DNA of 64,000 nt. It comes from Streptomyces sp. DSM 110735. Lineage in GTDB: Bacteria; Actinomycetota; Actinomycetes; Streptomycetales; Streptomycetaceae. A program made the position numbers and the translations under genes. Positions 8,951 to 16,566 of this stretch are shown here, piece after piece (positions within the stretch are counted from its first letter, which is position 1; the number at the start of each line of letters is the position of its first letter). The DNA lies in assembly GCF_016482685.1 (NCBI RefSeq), contig NZ_JACYHF010000007.1, positions 124,001-188,000 of the forward strand, written 5' to 3'. Below the pieces are notes generated by a model. That model saw only the letters and a list, made by a program, of their open reading frames with translations, searched no databases and was not told the origin of the DNA.

Positions 8951-10629
8951 CGCGTCCCCTTTCCTGCCGTCGCCGCCACCGGGCGGGACGGGTCGGGGTC
9001 GGCCCAGGCAGGAGCCGGACGCGTGGTGGGGGCGGTGAGGCGGCCGGGGGCGTGGATCTCGGCCGGGGTGGCGAAGGGCAGGGGCTCGCCGGTGTCGTCG
9101 CGGCTGACCGGGCAGTGCGAGACGATCTCCAGGTAAATGCCGTGAAATGCCGTGATGTTCTGTTCGACGCCGAGCAGTTCGACCGCCCGCGCCCGCGCGG
9201 CGGCGCCCAGGCGCGCCCGCCGCTCCGGGTCGCGCAGCAGCGTCACGCACGCCTCCGCGAGCGCGCGGGGGTTGCGCGGCGGTACGACGAGTCCGGTGCC
9301 GCCGATGACCTCCACCACCGCGCCCACGTCGGTGGAGACGGTGGCCCGGCCGCAGAACATCGCCTCGGCCAGGCTGACCGGGAAGCCCTCGACCACGCTG
9401 GAGAGGACCACGACGGCACCGGAGGCGTACGCCTCGGCGAGGCTCGGCGCCTCGGGACCGCCGATCTCCTCGAAGGAGACGGGGTTGTCCCCGACCTCGT
9501 GCACGCCCTCCGCCTCGTCGGGGAAGAGCTGGGCGGCGAGCGCCCGGCAGTGACCGAGGTACGCCTCGCCCTCGGCGTCCACCGGCACGCCCACGATGCG
9601 CAGCCGCGCGGCGGGTTCCTCGCGGCGGATCTCGGCGAAGGCGTGCAGCAGCGAGATGAGGTCCTTGGCGGGTTCGATCCGCCCGACCCACACCAGGGTG
9701 CCGGGGTCGGAGCGGTCGGGTCCCTCCCCCACCTCGGTGAAGCGGGCGGCGTCCATGCCGGGGTGGACGGTCCTGATCCGGGCCCGGTCGGCGCCGCAGC
9801 GCTCCTGCCAGCGGCGGGCGTGGGCGTTGCCCGGGGTGAGGATCTCCGCCCGGCGGTAGACCTCGGCGGCGAGTCTGCCGTGGAAGGCGGCGAGCAGCGC
9901 GCGGACGGCGGGGGCGGCGGCGTCGGGTCCGAGGGCGAGGTAGCGCGAGCGCAACTGGACGCCGTACTCGGTGACGAGCAGGGGCACGCCGGAGAAGTAC
10001 CGGGCGAGCAGTCCGGGGAGGGCGGCGGTACCGCCGGAGGTGGCGTGGCAGAGGTCGGCGGCGGCGAGGGCGTCCTCGCCGTACCAGTCGAGGGAGAGCG
10101 GGCGCAGGGCGCGCTCCAGGTGGTCGGTGACGGTGAGCAGGTCGGGCACCCGTGCCTCGCGGGCGGTGCGGGGCGCGCCGGGTGCGCGGCAGGCACGTTC
10201 CAGGGCGCGTACGGCGGTCTCGGAGCGGAGCGCCCCGGTCAGCGGTCCTTCCTCGCGGGCGAGTTCGGCGAGTTGGTACAACGCGTTGCCGAAACGGTCC
10301 GCCAGCTCTTCGCCGGCGACCGCGGGACCGGCGCCGGGCTCGGCCCAAATGGCCGCGAGGAGTTCGCCGTAGGACTCGGCCAGGCGCCTGCGGGCGCGCC
10401 TGCCGAGGGCGGGTCCCTCGTCCTCGGTGGTCCACAGCGGGGCGGTGCGCACCCGGTGGACCTGCGGCGGCAGCGTGACCCAGCCCGCGCGCTCCTGGTC
10501 GTGGTCCCGGCTGAGCGCGTAGACGTCGAACTCGTGCTGCCCGAGCCCGCGCACGAGCCGGTCGCACCAGATCCCGGCGTCACCGCTCACATACGGATAG
10601 CCACCCTCCGTAAGCAGTCCGATGCGCAC
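8947..10629 (-). CDS. PelF-like GT4 glycosyltransferase (DUF3492)
   Basis: 560 residues starting at a GTG (10629) after a GGGGGT ribosome site, giving the N-terminus RIGLLTEGGYPYVSGDAG typical of DUF3492/PelF proteins, which open with the donor-domain glycine strand and a PYVxGG-like motif. The C-terminal GT4 Rossmann domain shows WVGRIEPAKD and the E-x7-E type nucleotide-binding region EGFPVSLAEAMFCG. PelF is the cytoplasmic glycosyltransferase that polymerises the Pel polysaccharide from UDP-amino sugars; homologues occur in Gram-positive pel clusters. It is the first gene of a leftward cluster (membrane protein, epimerase, spherulin-4 protein). Donor sugar is not determinable from sequence alone. 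Confidence 0.85.
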   Translation of the reverse strand: MRIGLLTEGGYPYVSGDAGIWCDRLVRGLGQHEFDVYALSRDHDQERAGWVTLPPQVHRVRTAPLWTTEDEGPALGRRARRRLAESYGELLAAIWAEPGAGPAVAGEELADRFGNALYQLAELAREEGPLTGALRSETAVRALERACRAPGAPRTAREARVPDLLTVTDHLERALRPLSLDWYGEDALAAADLCHATSGGTAALPGLLARYFSGVPLLVTEYGVQLRSRYLALGPDAAAPAVRALLAAFHGRLAAEVYRRAEILTPGNAHARRWQERCGADRARIRTVHPGMDAARFTEVGEGPDRSDPGTLVWVGRIEPAKDLISLLHAFAEIRREEPAARLRIVGVPVDAEGEAYLGHCRALAAQLFPDEAEGVHEVGDNPVSFEEIGGPEAPSLAEAYASGAVVVLSSVVEGFPVSLAEAMFCGRATVSTDVGAVVEVIGGTGLVVPPRNPRALAEACVTLLRDPERRARLGAAARARAVELLGVEQNITAFHGIYLEIVSHCPVSRDDTGEPLPFATPAEIHAPGRLTAPTTRPAPAWADPDPSRPVAATAGKGTR

Positions 10630-10710
10630 GCGTGCACCCCCGATCTCCCGTGTGTGGGAGCCGCCGTCCTCCCGGCGGCTCGCAGCGGGACGAACGTATG
10701 CGGACAAGGC

Positions 10711-10744
10711 GGTGGCGCGACGGACGGTTGTCCATCGCGCCACC
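10711..10744 (-). terminator. Stem-loop between the ABC-importer operon and the glycosyltransferase
   Basis: GGTGGCGCGA (10711-10720) pairs perfectly with TCGCGCCACC (10735-10744) around a 14-base loop. It lies about 100 bases after the ATPase stop and about 80 before the glycosyltransferase start, both leftward, so it could end the importer transcript or act as an operator. No U-run follows. Confidence 0.5.
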
Positions 10745-10846
10745 AAAAGGGGTGAACGGTCGTAACTTTCGCGTGCGGGTCGCGTTCCGACGCGCTAAGA
10801 CAGGGGCGAAGCGTCGGTGCTCCGGCCGTGCCCCGGCACGTCCGCG

Positions 10847-12460
10847 TCAGGCGGCGGGGGCGGGCTCCCGTCGCGCCGCGCGCCGCTCGGCGGCCACCTC
10901 CGGGTCCAGCGCCGGTACGGCGGCCAGGAGTTCGCGGGTGTACGGGTCACTCGGGCTGTCGTACACCTCGTCGGCCGGTCCCGCTTCGACGACCCGTCCC
11001 CGGCGCATGACCGCGACCCGGTCGCTGACCTGGCGGACCACGGCGAGGTCGTGCGCGACGAACACCAGCGCCAGACCCAGTTCGCGGCGCAACTCGTCGA
11101 GCAGTGCCACCACTTGGGCTTGCGTGGTGACGTCGAGCGCGGAGACCGGCTCGTCGCAGACGAGGACGCGCGGGTCGGCGGCGAGCGCGCGGGCGATGCC
11201 GACGCGCTGGCGCTGGCCGCCGCTGAACTCGTGCGGGTAGCGGTCGCGTTGGGAGGCGTCGAGACCGACCCGCTCCAGGAGTCCGGTCACGCGTTCGCGG
11301 ATGCGCGCCTCGTCCTTCTCGCCCTTCGCGCGCAGCGGGTCGGCGATCGACTCGCCCACCGTGCGGCGGGGGTTGAGGGAGGAGGCGGGGTCCTGGAACA
11401 CCATCTGCACGGACGGGTCGACCCCGGTGTGCGGGCGCCCCCGGTACGTGATCGTCCCCGCGCTCGGCTCCAGGAGTCCGACCAGCATCCGTCCGAGCGT
11501 GGTCTTGCCGCTGCCGCTCTCGCCCACGATGCCGAGGGTCTCGCCCCGGCGCAGGGTCAGCGACACGTCGTCCACGGCGGTGAACGCCCGCTTCCCGCGC
11601 CCGAATTGGCGCCGCAGCCCGCTCGCCTCCAGGACGACCTCACCGGGCTCCTCGGCGGAAGCCTCGCGACGTACGTCCAACCTCGGTACGGCGGACAGGA
11701 GTTCGCGGGTGTACGGCTCGGTCGGGGCGCGCAGCACCTCGGCGACCGGACCGCGTTCGACGGCTCTGCCGTGCCGCATCACGAGCACGTCGTCCACGCT
11801 CTCGGCGGCGACGCCCACGTCGTGCGTGACGAGGAGCAGACCCATGCCGGTCTCCTCGCGCAGGGTGTGCAGCAGGTCCAGGATCTGGGCCTGCACGGTG
11901 ACGTCGAGGGCGGTGGTGGGCTCGTCCGCGATCAGCAGCTCGGGCTCGCAGGCGAGCGCCATGGCGATCAGGGCGCGCTGGCGCATACCGCCGCTGAACT
12001 CGTGCGGACGCGAGCGGGAGCGCCGCGGCGCGTCCGGGATGCCGACCCGGTCGAGGACCTCGACGGCCCGCGCGCGGGCAGCCCGCCGGGAGGCGCGGGT
12101 GTGCACCCGGTAGACCTCCGCGATCTGGTCACCGACCGCGTAGTACGGGTCGAGCGAGGACAGCGGGTCCTGGAAGACCATGGCCGCCTTCGCACCGCGC
12201 AGCCGCCGCAACTCCTCGTCGCCGGCCGCCTGTACGTCGGTCCCGGCGACCCGGACCGCGCCGGTGACCTCGGCGCCGGTACTCCGGTGCAGGCCCAACA
12301 GGGCGCCCGCGACGGTGGACTTGCCGGAGCCGGACTCGCCGACGAGGGCCAGCGCGGCCCCGGGTTCCAGGCTGAAGGAGAGTCCGTCCACGGCTCGCAG
12401 ACCGCCGAAGTCGACGGCGAGGTCGGTCACTTCGACCAGGTTCGTGCGCTGACCACTCAT
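10847..12460 (-). CDS. Dual-domain peptide/nickel-type ABC transporter ATPase (DppD-DppF fusion)
   Basis: 537 residues carrying two complete nucleotide-binding domains. The first has Walker A GESGSGKS, signature FSGGMRQR and Walker B LLIADEP; the second repeats GESGSGKT, FSGGQRQR and VLVCDEP. Each is followed by the Opp/Dpp C-terminal extension (the RELLSAVP and RELLAAVP stretches). It powers the importer formed with the two permeases and binding protein encoded just upstream. The ATG overlaps the DppB-like stop (ATGA). It is the last gene of the operon. Substrate class (peptide, nickel or other) cannot be fixed from the ATPase. Confidence 0.92.
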   Translation of the reverse strand: MSGQRTNLVEVTDLAVDFGGLRAVDGLSFSLEPGAALALVGESGSGKSTVAGALLGLHRSTGAEVTGAVRVAGTDVQAAGDEELRRLRGAKAAMVFQDPLSSLDPYYAVGDQIAEVYRVHTRASRRAARARAVEVLDRVGIPDAPRRSRSRPHEFSGGMRQRALIAMALACEPELLIADEPTTALDVTVQAQILDLLHTLREETGMGLLLVTHDVGVAAESVDDVLVMRHGRAVERGPVAEVLRAPTEPYTRELLSAVPRLDVRREASAEEPGEVVLEASGLRRQFGRGKRAFTAVDDVSLTLRRGETLGIVGESGSGKTTLGRMLVGLLEPSAGTITYRGRPHTGVDPSVQMVFQDPASSLNPRRTVGESIADPLRAKGEKDEARIRERVTGLLERVGLDASQRDRYPHEFSGGQRQRVGIARALAADPRVLVCDEPVSALDVTTQAQVVALLDELRRELGLALVFVAHDLAVVRQVSDRVAVMRRGRVVEAGPADEVYDSPSDPYTRELLAAVPALDPEVAAERRAARREPAPAA

Positions 12461-13455
12461 GCGATGACCACCCGTCGGTCGGCCACGGCGTACAGGACGT
12501 CCGCGACGGCATTGGCGACGATCACGAAGAAGGCGACCACCAGGACCATGCCCACGACCACCGGCAGGTCCACCACCTTGACCGCCCGCACCAGTTCCTG
12601 TCCGATGCCGGGCAGCCCGAACAGCGTCTCGGTGAGGACCGCGCCGCCGATGCCCGAGCCGAGGTTGTTCGCGTTGAGCGCGATGACCGGGGCGAGCGCG
12701 CCGCGCAGGGCGTGCCGTCCGACGATGGCCCGCTCGCTGACGCCGTAGGCGCGGAAGGTGCGGATGTGGTCCTCGGCGAGGGTCTCCAGCATCGCCGAGC
12801 GGGTGAGCCGGGCGAAGGGCGCCGACTCGATCAGGGCGAAGGACAGCCAGGGCAGCAGCAGCCCCCACGCCCACTGCTCGGGGTCGTCGGTGAGCTTCAC
12901 GTACTGCGGGAAGGGCAGCAGTTGGAGTTCGCCGCAGACGACGATCACCAGGACCAGTCCGAGCACGAAGACCGGGGTGGCCCAGCCCGCGAGGGTGAGC
13001 GCGGTCAGCACCCGCTCGGAGAACCTGCCGCGCCGCCAGGCGGAGAGCACACCGGTGCCGACGCCGATGATCAGCCACAGCACCATGGCCCCGGCGACCA
13101 GCGAGAAGCTGACCGGAAGGCGGGTCAGGATGATCGACAGCACCTGCTGGTCGGTCTGGTACGACAGACCGAGGCAGGGCGCGGAGCAGTGCTCGACCGA
13201 GGTGCCGGTGGAGTAGTCCTGGCCGACCAGGATGCCCTGGAGGAAGTGCCAGTAGCGCAGATAGAGCGGGTCGCCGAGGTGGAGCTGGGTGGCGACCTGG
13301 TGCACCTGTTCCGGGGAGCAGCGCGGACCGCAGGTGATCTGGGCGACGTTGCCGGGGGTGGCGTAGAAGACCACGTAGACGAGGACCGAGACGGCGAGCA
13401 GGGTGACGACCATGCCCGCGGCTCGGCGCAGCAGGAATCCGCCGAAGCCGTTCAT
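12457..13455 (-). CDS. ABC importer permease, DppB type
   Basis: 332 residues with an N-terminal helix (VVTLLAVSVLVYVVFYATPG) typical of OppB/DppB and the EAA loop around the sequence TEPL-like FGLPGIGQELVRAV near the end. The long extracytoplasmic loop after TM1 contains four cysteines as CGPRC and HCSAPC, which is more than in standard DppB but is recalled from other Streptomyces paralogues. The start ATG (13455) overlaps the DppC-like stop. It forms the inner-membrane channel with the next protein. Confidence 0.9.
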   Translation of the reverse strand: MNGFGGFLLRRAAGMVVTLLAVSVLVYVVFYATPGNVAQITCGPRCSPEQVHQVATQLHLGDPLYLRYWHFLQGILVGQDYSTGTSVEHCSAPCLGLSYQTDQQVLSIILTRLPVSFSLVAGAMVLWLIIGVGTGVLSAWRRGRFSERVLTALTLAGWATPVFVLGLVLVIVVCGELQLLPFPQYVKLTDDPEQWAWGLLLPWLSFALIESAPFARLTRSAMLETLAEDHIRTFRAYGVSERAIVGRHALRGALAPVIALNANNLGSGIGGAVLTETLFGLPGIGQELVRAVKVVDLPVVVGMVLVVAFFVIVANAVADVLYAVADRRVVIA

Positions 13456-14513
13456 CGGGTGCCCTCCTTGCTCGTACCCGCCTGCTTCGCGGAAGCCTGT
13501 GTCGCGGCAGTCTGCGTCGCGGCAGCCTTCCTCGCGCTCCTGCGCCCCGTGCCGATCCGCAGCCGGGACGCCGCGCGCGGGTCCAGCGCGGTGCGCACGC
13601 CGTCGCCGAGGACGGTGAGGGCGAGGACGGTGACGAAGAGGGCACCGGCCGGGAAGAGCAGGTACTGCGGCGCGGACTGGTACCAGATGTCTGCCGAGGT
13701 GATCATCTGTCCCCAGGAGGGCGTGGGCGGCTTCACGCCGACGCCGAGGAAGGACAGGGCCGCCTCGGTGGAGATGTTGGTGGGCACGAGCAGCGCGGCG
13801 TAGGTGATGACGGGCGCGGCGAGGCCGGGCAGCAGTTCGCGGCGGGCGACGCTGACGGCGCCCCAGCCGCTGAGCCGGGCGGCGGCGACGTAGTCGAGCC
13901 CCTTGAGTCCGAGCGCCTGCGCGCGCACGATCTTGGCGAGGTTGCCCCACGCGATCAGACCGATGACGAAGGCGACCAGGATCGGGCGCGGGAAGCTCGT
14001 GGGCACGATGGCCAGCAGCGCGAGCGCCATGATCATCAGCGGCAGGGAGACGATGATGTCCGTGACGCGGCTGAGGAGCTGGTCCACCCAGCGGTTGCCC
14101 AGGGCGGCGGCGACACCGATGGTGACGCCGATGGTGACCTGGACGACGGTGGCGGCGAGGGCGACGCCGAGCGAGACGCGGGCGCCGTAGACCATGCGCG
14201 CGAACAGGTCGCGTCCGGTCTGGGGTTCGACCCCGAACCAGTGCTCGGCGCTGATCCCGCCGAGCGGTCCGACGGGCACGCCCCCGCGCGCGGAGTCGAC
14301 GAGCGAGGGGTGGTAGGTGGTCGGGTCCTGGCCCTCGAGGGCGGTGAGCAGCGGCGCGGCGAGCGCGATCAGGACGAGCAGGGCGACGACCGCCGCGGCG
14401 GCCAGGGCGGCCCGCCGGGTGCGCAGCCGTCGCCAGAACAGACGGGCCCCCGAGGCCGCCGGGACGGAAAGGTCCGTCCCGGCGGCCTCGACGGCGACAA
14501 GAGCGTCACTCAC
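13452..14513 (-). CDS. ABC importer permease, DppC type
   Basis: 353 residues. The OppC N-terminal domain (LFWRRLRTRRAALAAAAVV) is followed by the BPD_transp_1 domain with GVEPQTGRDLFARMVYGARV and the coupling loop AARLSGWGAVSVARRELLPG. The C-terminus carries an Ala/Thr/Lys-rich tail of about 30 residues (SARKAAATQTAATQASAKQ) with short tandem character not needed for transport. It overlaps the next gene by four bases and begins only four bases after the binding-protein stop. Confidence 0.9.
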   Translation of the reverse strand: MSDALVAVEAAGTDLSVPAASGARLFWRRLRTRRAALAAAAVVALLVLIALAAPLLTALEGQDPTTYHPSLVDSARGGVPVGPLGGISAEHWFGVEPQTGRDLFARMVYGARVSLGVALAATVVQVTIGVTIGVAAALGNRWVDQLLSRVTDIIVSLPLMIMALALLAIVPTSFPRPILVAFVIGLIAWGNLAKIVRAQALGLKGLDYVAAARLSGWGAVSVARRELLPGLAAPVITYAALLVPTNISTEAALSFLGVGVKPPTPSWGQMITSADIWYQSAPQYLLFPAGALFVTVLALTVLGDGVRTALDPRAASRLRIGTGRRSARKAAATQTAATQASAKQAGTSKEGTR

Positions 14514-14517
14514 GGGG

Positions 14518-16230
14518 TCACTTCACCGCGACCTGGGAGATGTCGAGCACGCCGGTCCAGTCGCTGATCACGATGTTCTTGACGTCCGAGCCGTACAGGC
14601 GCTTGTAGACGGGGTGGAACAGCGGGACGGTCAGAGCCTGCTCGCCGATCTTCTTGTCGAGGGCGCCCCACCGCGCGGCGGCGGCCTTGAGGTCGGTCAG
14701 CTTGTTGATGGCGTCGATCTCGTCGTTGACCGACTTGTCGTTCAGCAGACCGGAGTTGAAGTTGGCGCCGTCCTTGACGATCTGGCGGCCGTCGAAGATC
14801 GGGGCGAGGAAGGGACCGCCGGAGGGCCAGTCGGCACCCCAGTGCGCGAGGAAGAAACCGGGCTCGGTCTTCACGCCGTGGATCTTGTCCCGGTAGTCGT
14901 TGTCCTCCAGACCCTGGAGCTTGACGGTGATGCCCGCCTTCTTCAGCGCGTCCTGGAGCGCGGTGGCGATCTCCGGGCTGGTCTCGAAGTCCTTGCTGTT
15001 GGAGTGGGTCAGGGTCACGGTGAGACCCTTCTGGTAACCCGCCTGCTTCAGCAGCTCCTTCGCCTTGGCCGGGTCGCCGGACTTGCCGGCCGGGAAGGGG
15101 TCGTACGGTGTGTAGCCGAAGGACTTCTGGTCCGGCAGGAAGGTGGTCGCGGGCTCGGCGAGGGCGGAGCCGCCGGCCGCGTTGATCACCGAGGAGCGGT
15201 CCACGGCGTAGGCGATCGCCTCGCGCACCTTCGGGTTGTCGAACGGCTTCACCTTCGGGTTGAAGGCGATGTAGTTCGTGTAGCCGAAGTGACCGGTGCC
15301 GACGCGGTCGGCCAGCTTCTTGTCGCCGCTGACGCGGGCGAGTTCGGCCGGACCGAGGTTGGTGTCGGTGGTGACGGCGGCGGCGTCCGCGCCCTGCGAG
15401 GAGGCGAGCCGCTGGTTGATGACGGAGGAGTCGAGCCCGGAGCGCACGTCGATGGTGTCCGGGTACGCCTTGCGCTCGTCGTCGCCGCTCCAGTGCGGGT
15501 TGCGCTTGAGCAGGACGCGCTCGCCGTCGTTGTCGTTGCGCACGACGCGGTACGGACCGGAGGAGACCGGGTGCTCCTCGTACTTGGTGCCCTTGTCCTT
15601 GGCCTTGGGCACCGGCGCGAACTGCGTCTGGGTGGCCAGGTAGGGGAACTCGCCCTCGGGCTTGTTGAGATGGAAGACGATGGTCCGCGCGTCGGGCGTC
15701 TCGATCGCCGCGAGACCCTTCTTGTCCTTGTACGGACCCTGGTACTTGGCGGCGCCGGTCAGCCAGTCGCGCAGGTAGGGGGCGCCGCCGGAGAGTTCGG
15801 GGGCGAAGGAGCGCTCGATGCCGTACTTGATGTCCGCCGAGGTGATCGGCGTGCCGTCCTCGTACTTCAGCCCCTTCTTCAGGGTGTACGTCCACACGGT
15901 CGCGTCCTTGCTGGGACGCCCGGTGTCGGTGGCGAGGTCGGGGACCACCTTGGCGCCCGCGGCGCCGTTCTCGCGGTTGCGCGTGGTCAGGGTGCGGAAG
16001 ACCAGCGAGGGGACGTTGCCGCCGCCGGAGGTGTAGAGGCGGGCCGGGTCGAAGTCCGACTGGGGCTGGGAGTTCAGCACGGTGAGGGTGCCGCCCTTGT
16101 GCGGCGTGGAGTCGCCGCCCGCGCCCTTGGCATCGTTGTCCTTCGGACCGCAGGCGGCGGCGCCCGCTGCCACGACCAGGCCGACGGATGCCGCTGCCAC
16201 GCGGCGCGCTATGAGGGACGGTTGACGCAT
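14518..16230 (-). CDS. ABC importer substrate-binding lipoprotein (SBP_bac_5, DppA/OppA class)
   Basis: 570 residues from ATG 16230. The start gives an RRVAAASVGLVVAAG signal peptide and a lipobox-like AAAC, followed by a Gly-rich linker and the family-5 solute-binding domain (LVFRTLTTRN, TVWTYTLKKGLKYEDGTPI, NPKVREAIAYAVDRSSV). An upstream in-frame ATG at 16305 would place 25 residues before the signal peptide and is less likely. It captures the substrate outside the membrane for the DppBC/ATPase complex. The gene is preceded by a 184-base leader and a leader-peptide ORF, so expression is probably controlled by attenuation. Confidence 0.9.
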   Translation of the reverse strand: MRQPSLIARRVAAASVGLVVAAGAAACGPKDNDAKGAGGDSTPHKGGTLTVLNSQPQSDFDPARLYTSGGGNVPSLVFRTLTTRNRENGAAGAKVVPDLATDTGRPSKDATVWTYTLKKGLKYEDGTPITSADIKYGIERSFAPELSGGAPYLRDWLTGAAKYQGPYKDKKGLAAIETPDARTIVFHLNKPEGEFPYLATQTQFAPVPKAKDKGTKYEEHPVSSGPYRVVRNDNDGERVLLKRNPHWSGDDERKAYPDTIDVRSGLDSSVINQRLASSQGADAAAVTTDTNLGPAELARVSGDKKLADRVGTGHFGYTNYIAFNPKVKPFDNPKVREAIAYAVDRSSVINAAGGSALAEPATTFLPDQKSFGYTPYDPFPAGKSGDPAKAKELLKQAGYQKGLTVTLTHSNSKDFETSPEIATALQDALKKAGITVKLQGLEDNDYRDKIHGVKTEPGFFLAHWGADWPSGGPFLAPIFDGRQIVKDGANFNSGLLNDKSVNDEIDAINKLTDLKAAAARWGALDKKIGEQALTVPLFHPVYKRLYGSDVKNIVISDWTGVLDISQVAVK

Positions 16231-16414
16231 CGGATGAGACGACCTCTCGGGGAAACCCCCGGGAATTTCCCGAAGGGTGAGACACAGGGACGAGGAATGA
16301 GACATCCGCGAACAGATGTCGGCCCCGGCGTCGATCGTCGAGAGGTCCGCGACCCAACGGGTCGCAAACAGGGAGGAAAAGGGATATCCCGACGCGAACG
16401 CCGAAGCGGCGGCG
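16231..16414 (-). promoter_or_regulatory. Structured leader between leader peptide and binding-protein gene
   Basis: This transcribed spacer holds a perfect 7-bp hairpin GCGACCC/GGGTCGC with a three-base loop (16349-16365), a second hairpin GACATC/GATGTC (16301-16320) and a near-palindrome around CGGGAAATTCCCG (about 16260). Together with the Cys-ending leader peptide upstream it has the layout of a ribosome-mediated attenuator or start-site sequestering leader. No classical intrinsic terminator with a U-run is visible. Confidence 0.5.
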
Positions 16415-16510
16415 TCAGCGACAGTGGATGTCGGCCACGCAGAGCGCGGTCACGCCGATGAGCGCCAGCTCGATGGCGGCGCTACGGGGTACGGCGGGAC
16501 GGGACCACAT
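16415..16510 (-). CDS. 31-aa leaderless leader peptide ending in Cys-Arg
   Basis: The ATG at 16510 opens a 31-codon frame beginning MWSRPAVPRSAAIELALIG and ending TALCVADIHCR, then TGA. The ATG lies seven bases after a near-consensus promoter (TTGACA, 17-base spacer, CATATT), so the mRNA should start at or next to the start codon. Short Streptomyces leader peptides with terminal cysteine and arginine are recalled upstream of sulfur-assimilation and importer genes, where ribosome pausing at Cys codons regulates downstream expression. Here it precedes the peptide/nickel-type importer operon, in the same direction. Too small to appear as an ordinary gene; coding is supported by the promoter geometry. 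Confidence 0.72.
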   Translation of the reverse strand: MWSRPAVPRSAAIELALIGVTALCVADIHCR

Positions 16511-16517
16511 GCGCAGA

Positions 16518-16546
16518 AATATGAACGAACATGCGACTCATGTCAA
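16518..16546 (-). promoter_or_regulatory. Near-consensus promoter of the leader peptide/importer operon
   Basis: On the minus strand TTGACA (16546-16541) and CATATT (16523-16518) are separated by exactly 17 bases. The predicted start point coincides with the ATG of the leader peptide at 16510. It is one of the best housekeeping-sigma matches in the window. Confidence 0.75.
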
Positions 16547-16566
16547 TGTGACGTAAGGGGCGCCGG

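Noticed and set aside
10630..10746. N-terminal extension of the glycosyltransferase to ATG 10746
   Set aside because: The added residues are unrelated to DUF3492 starts, and the GTG at 10629 has a ribosome site.
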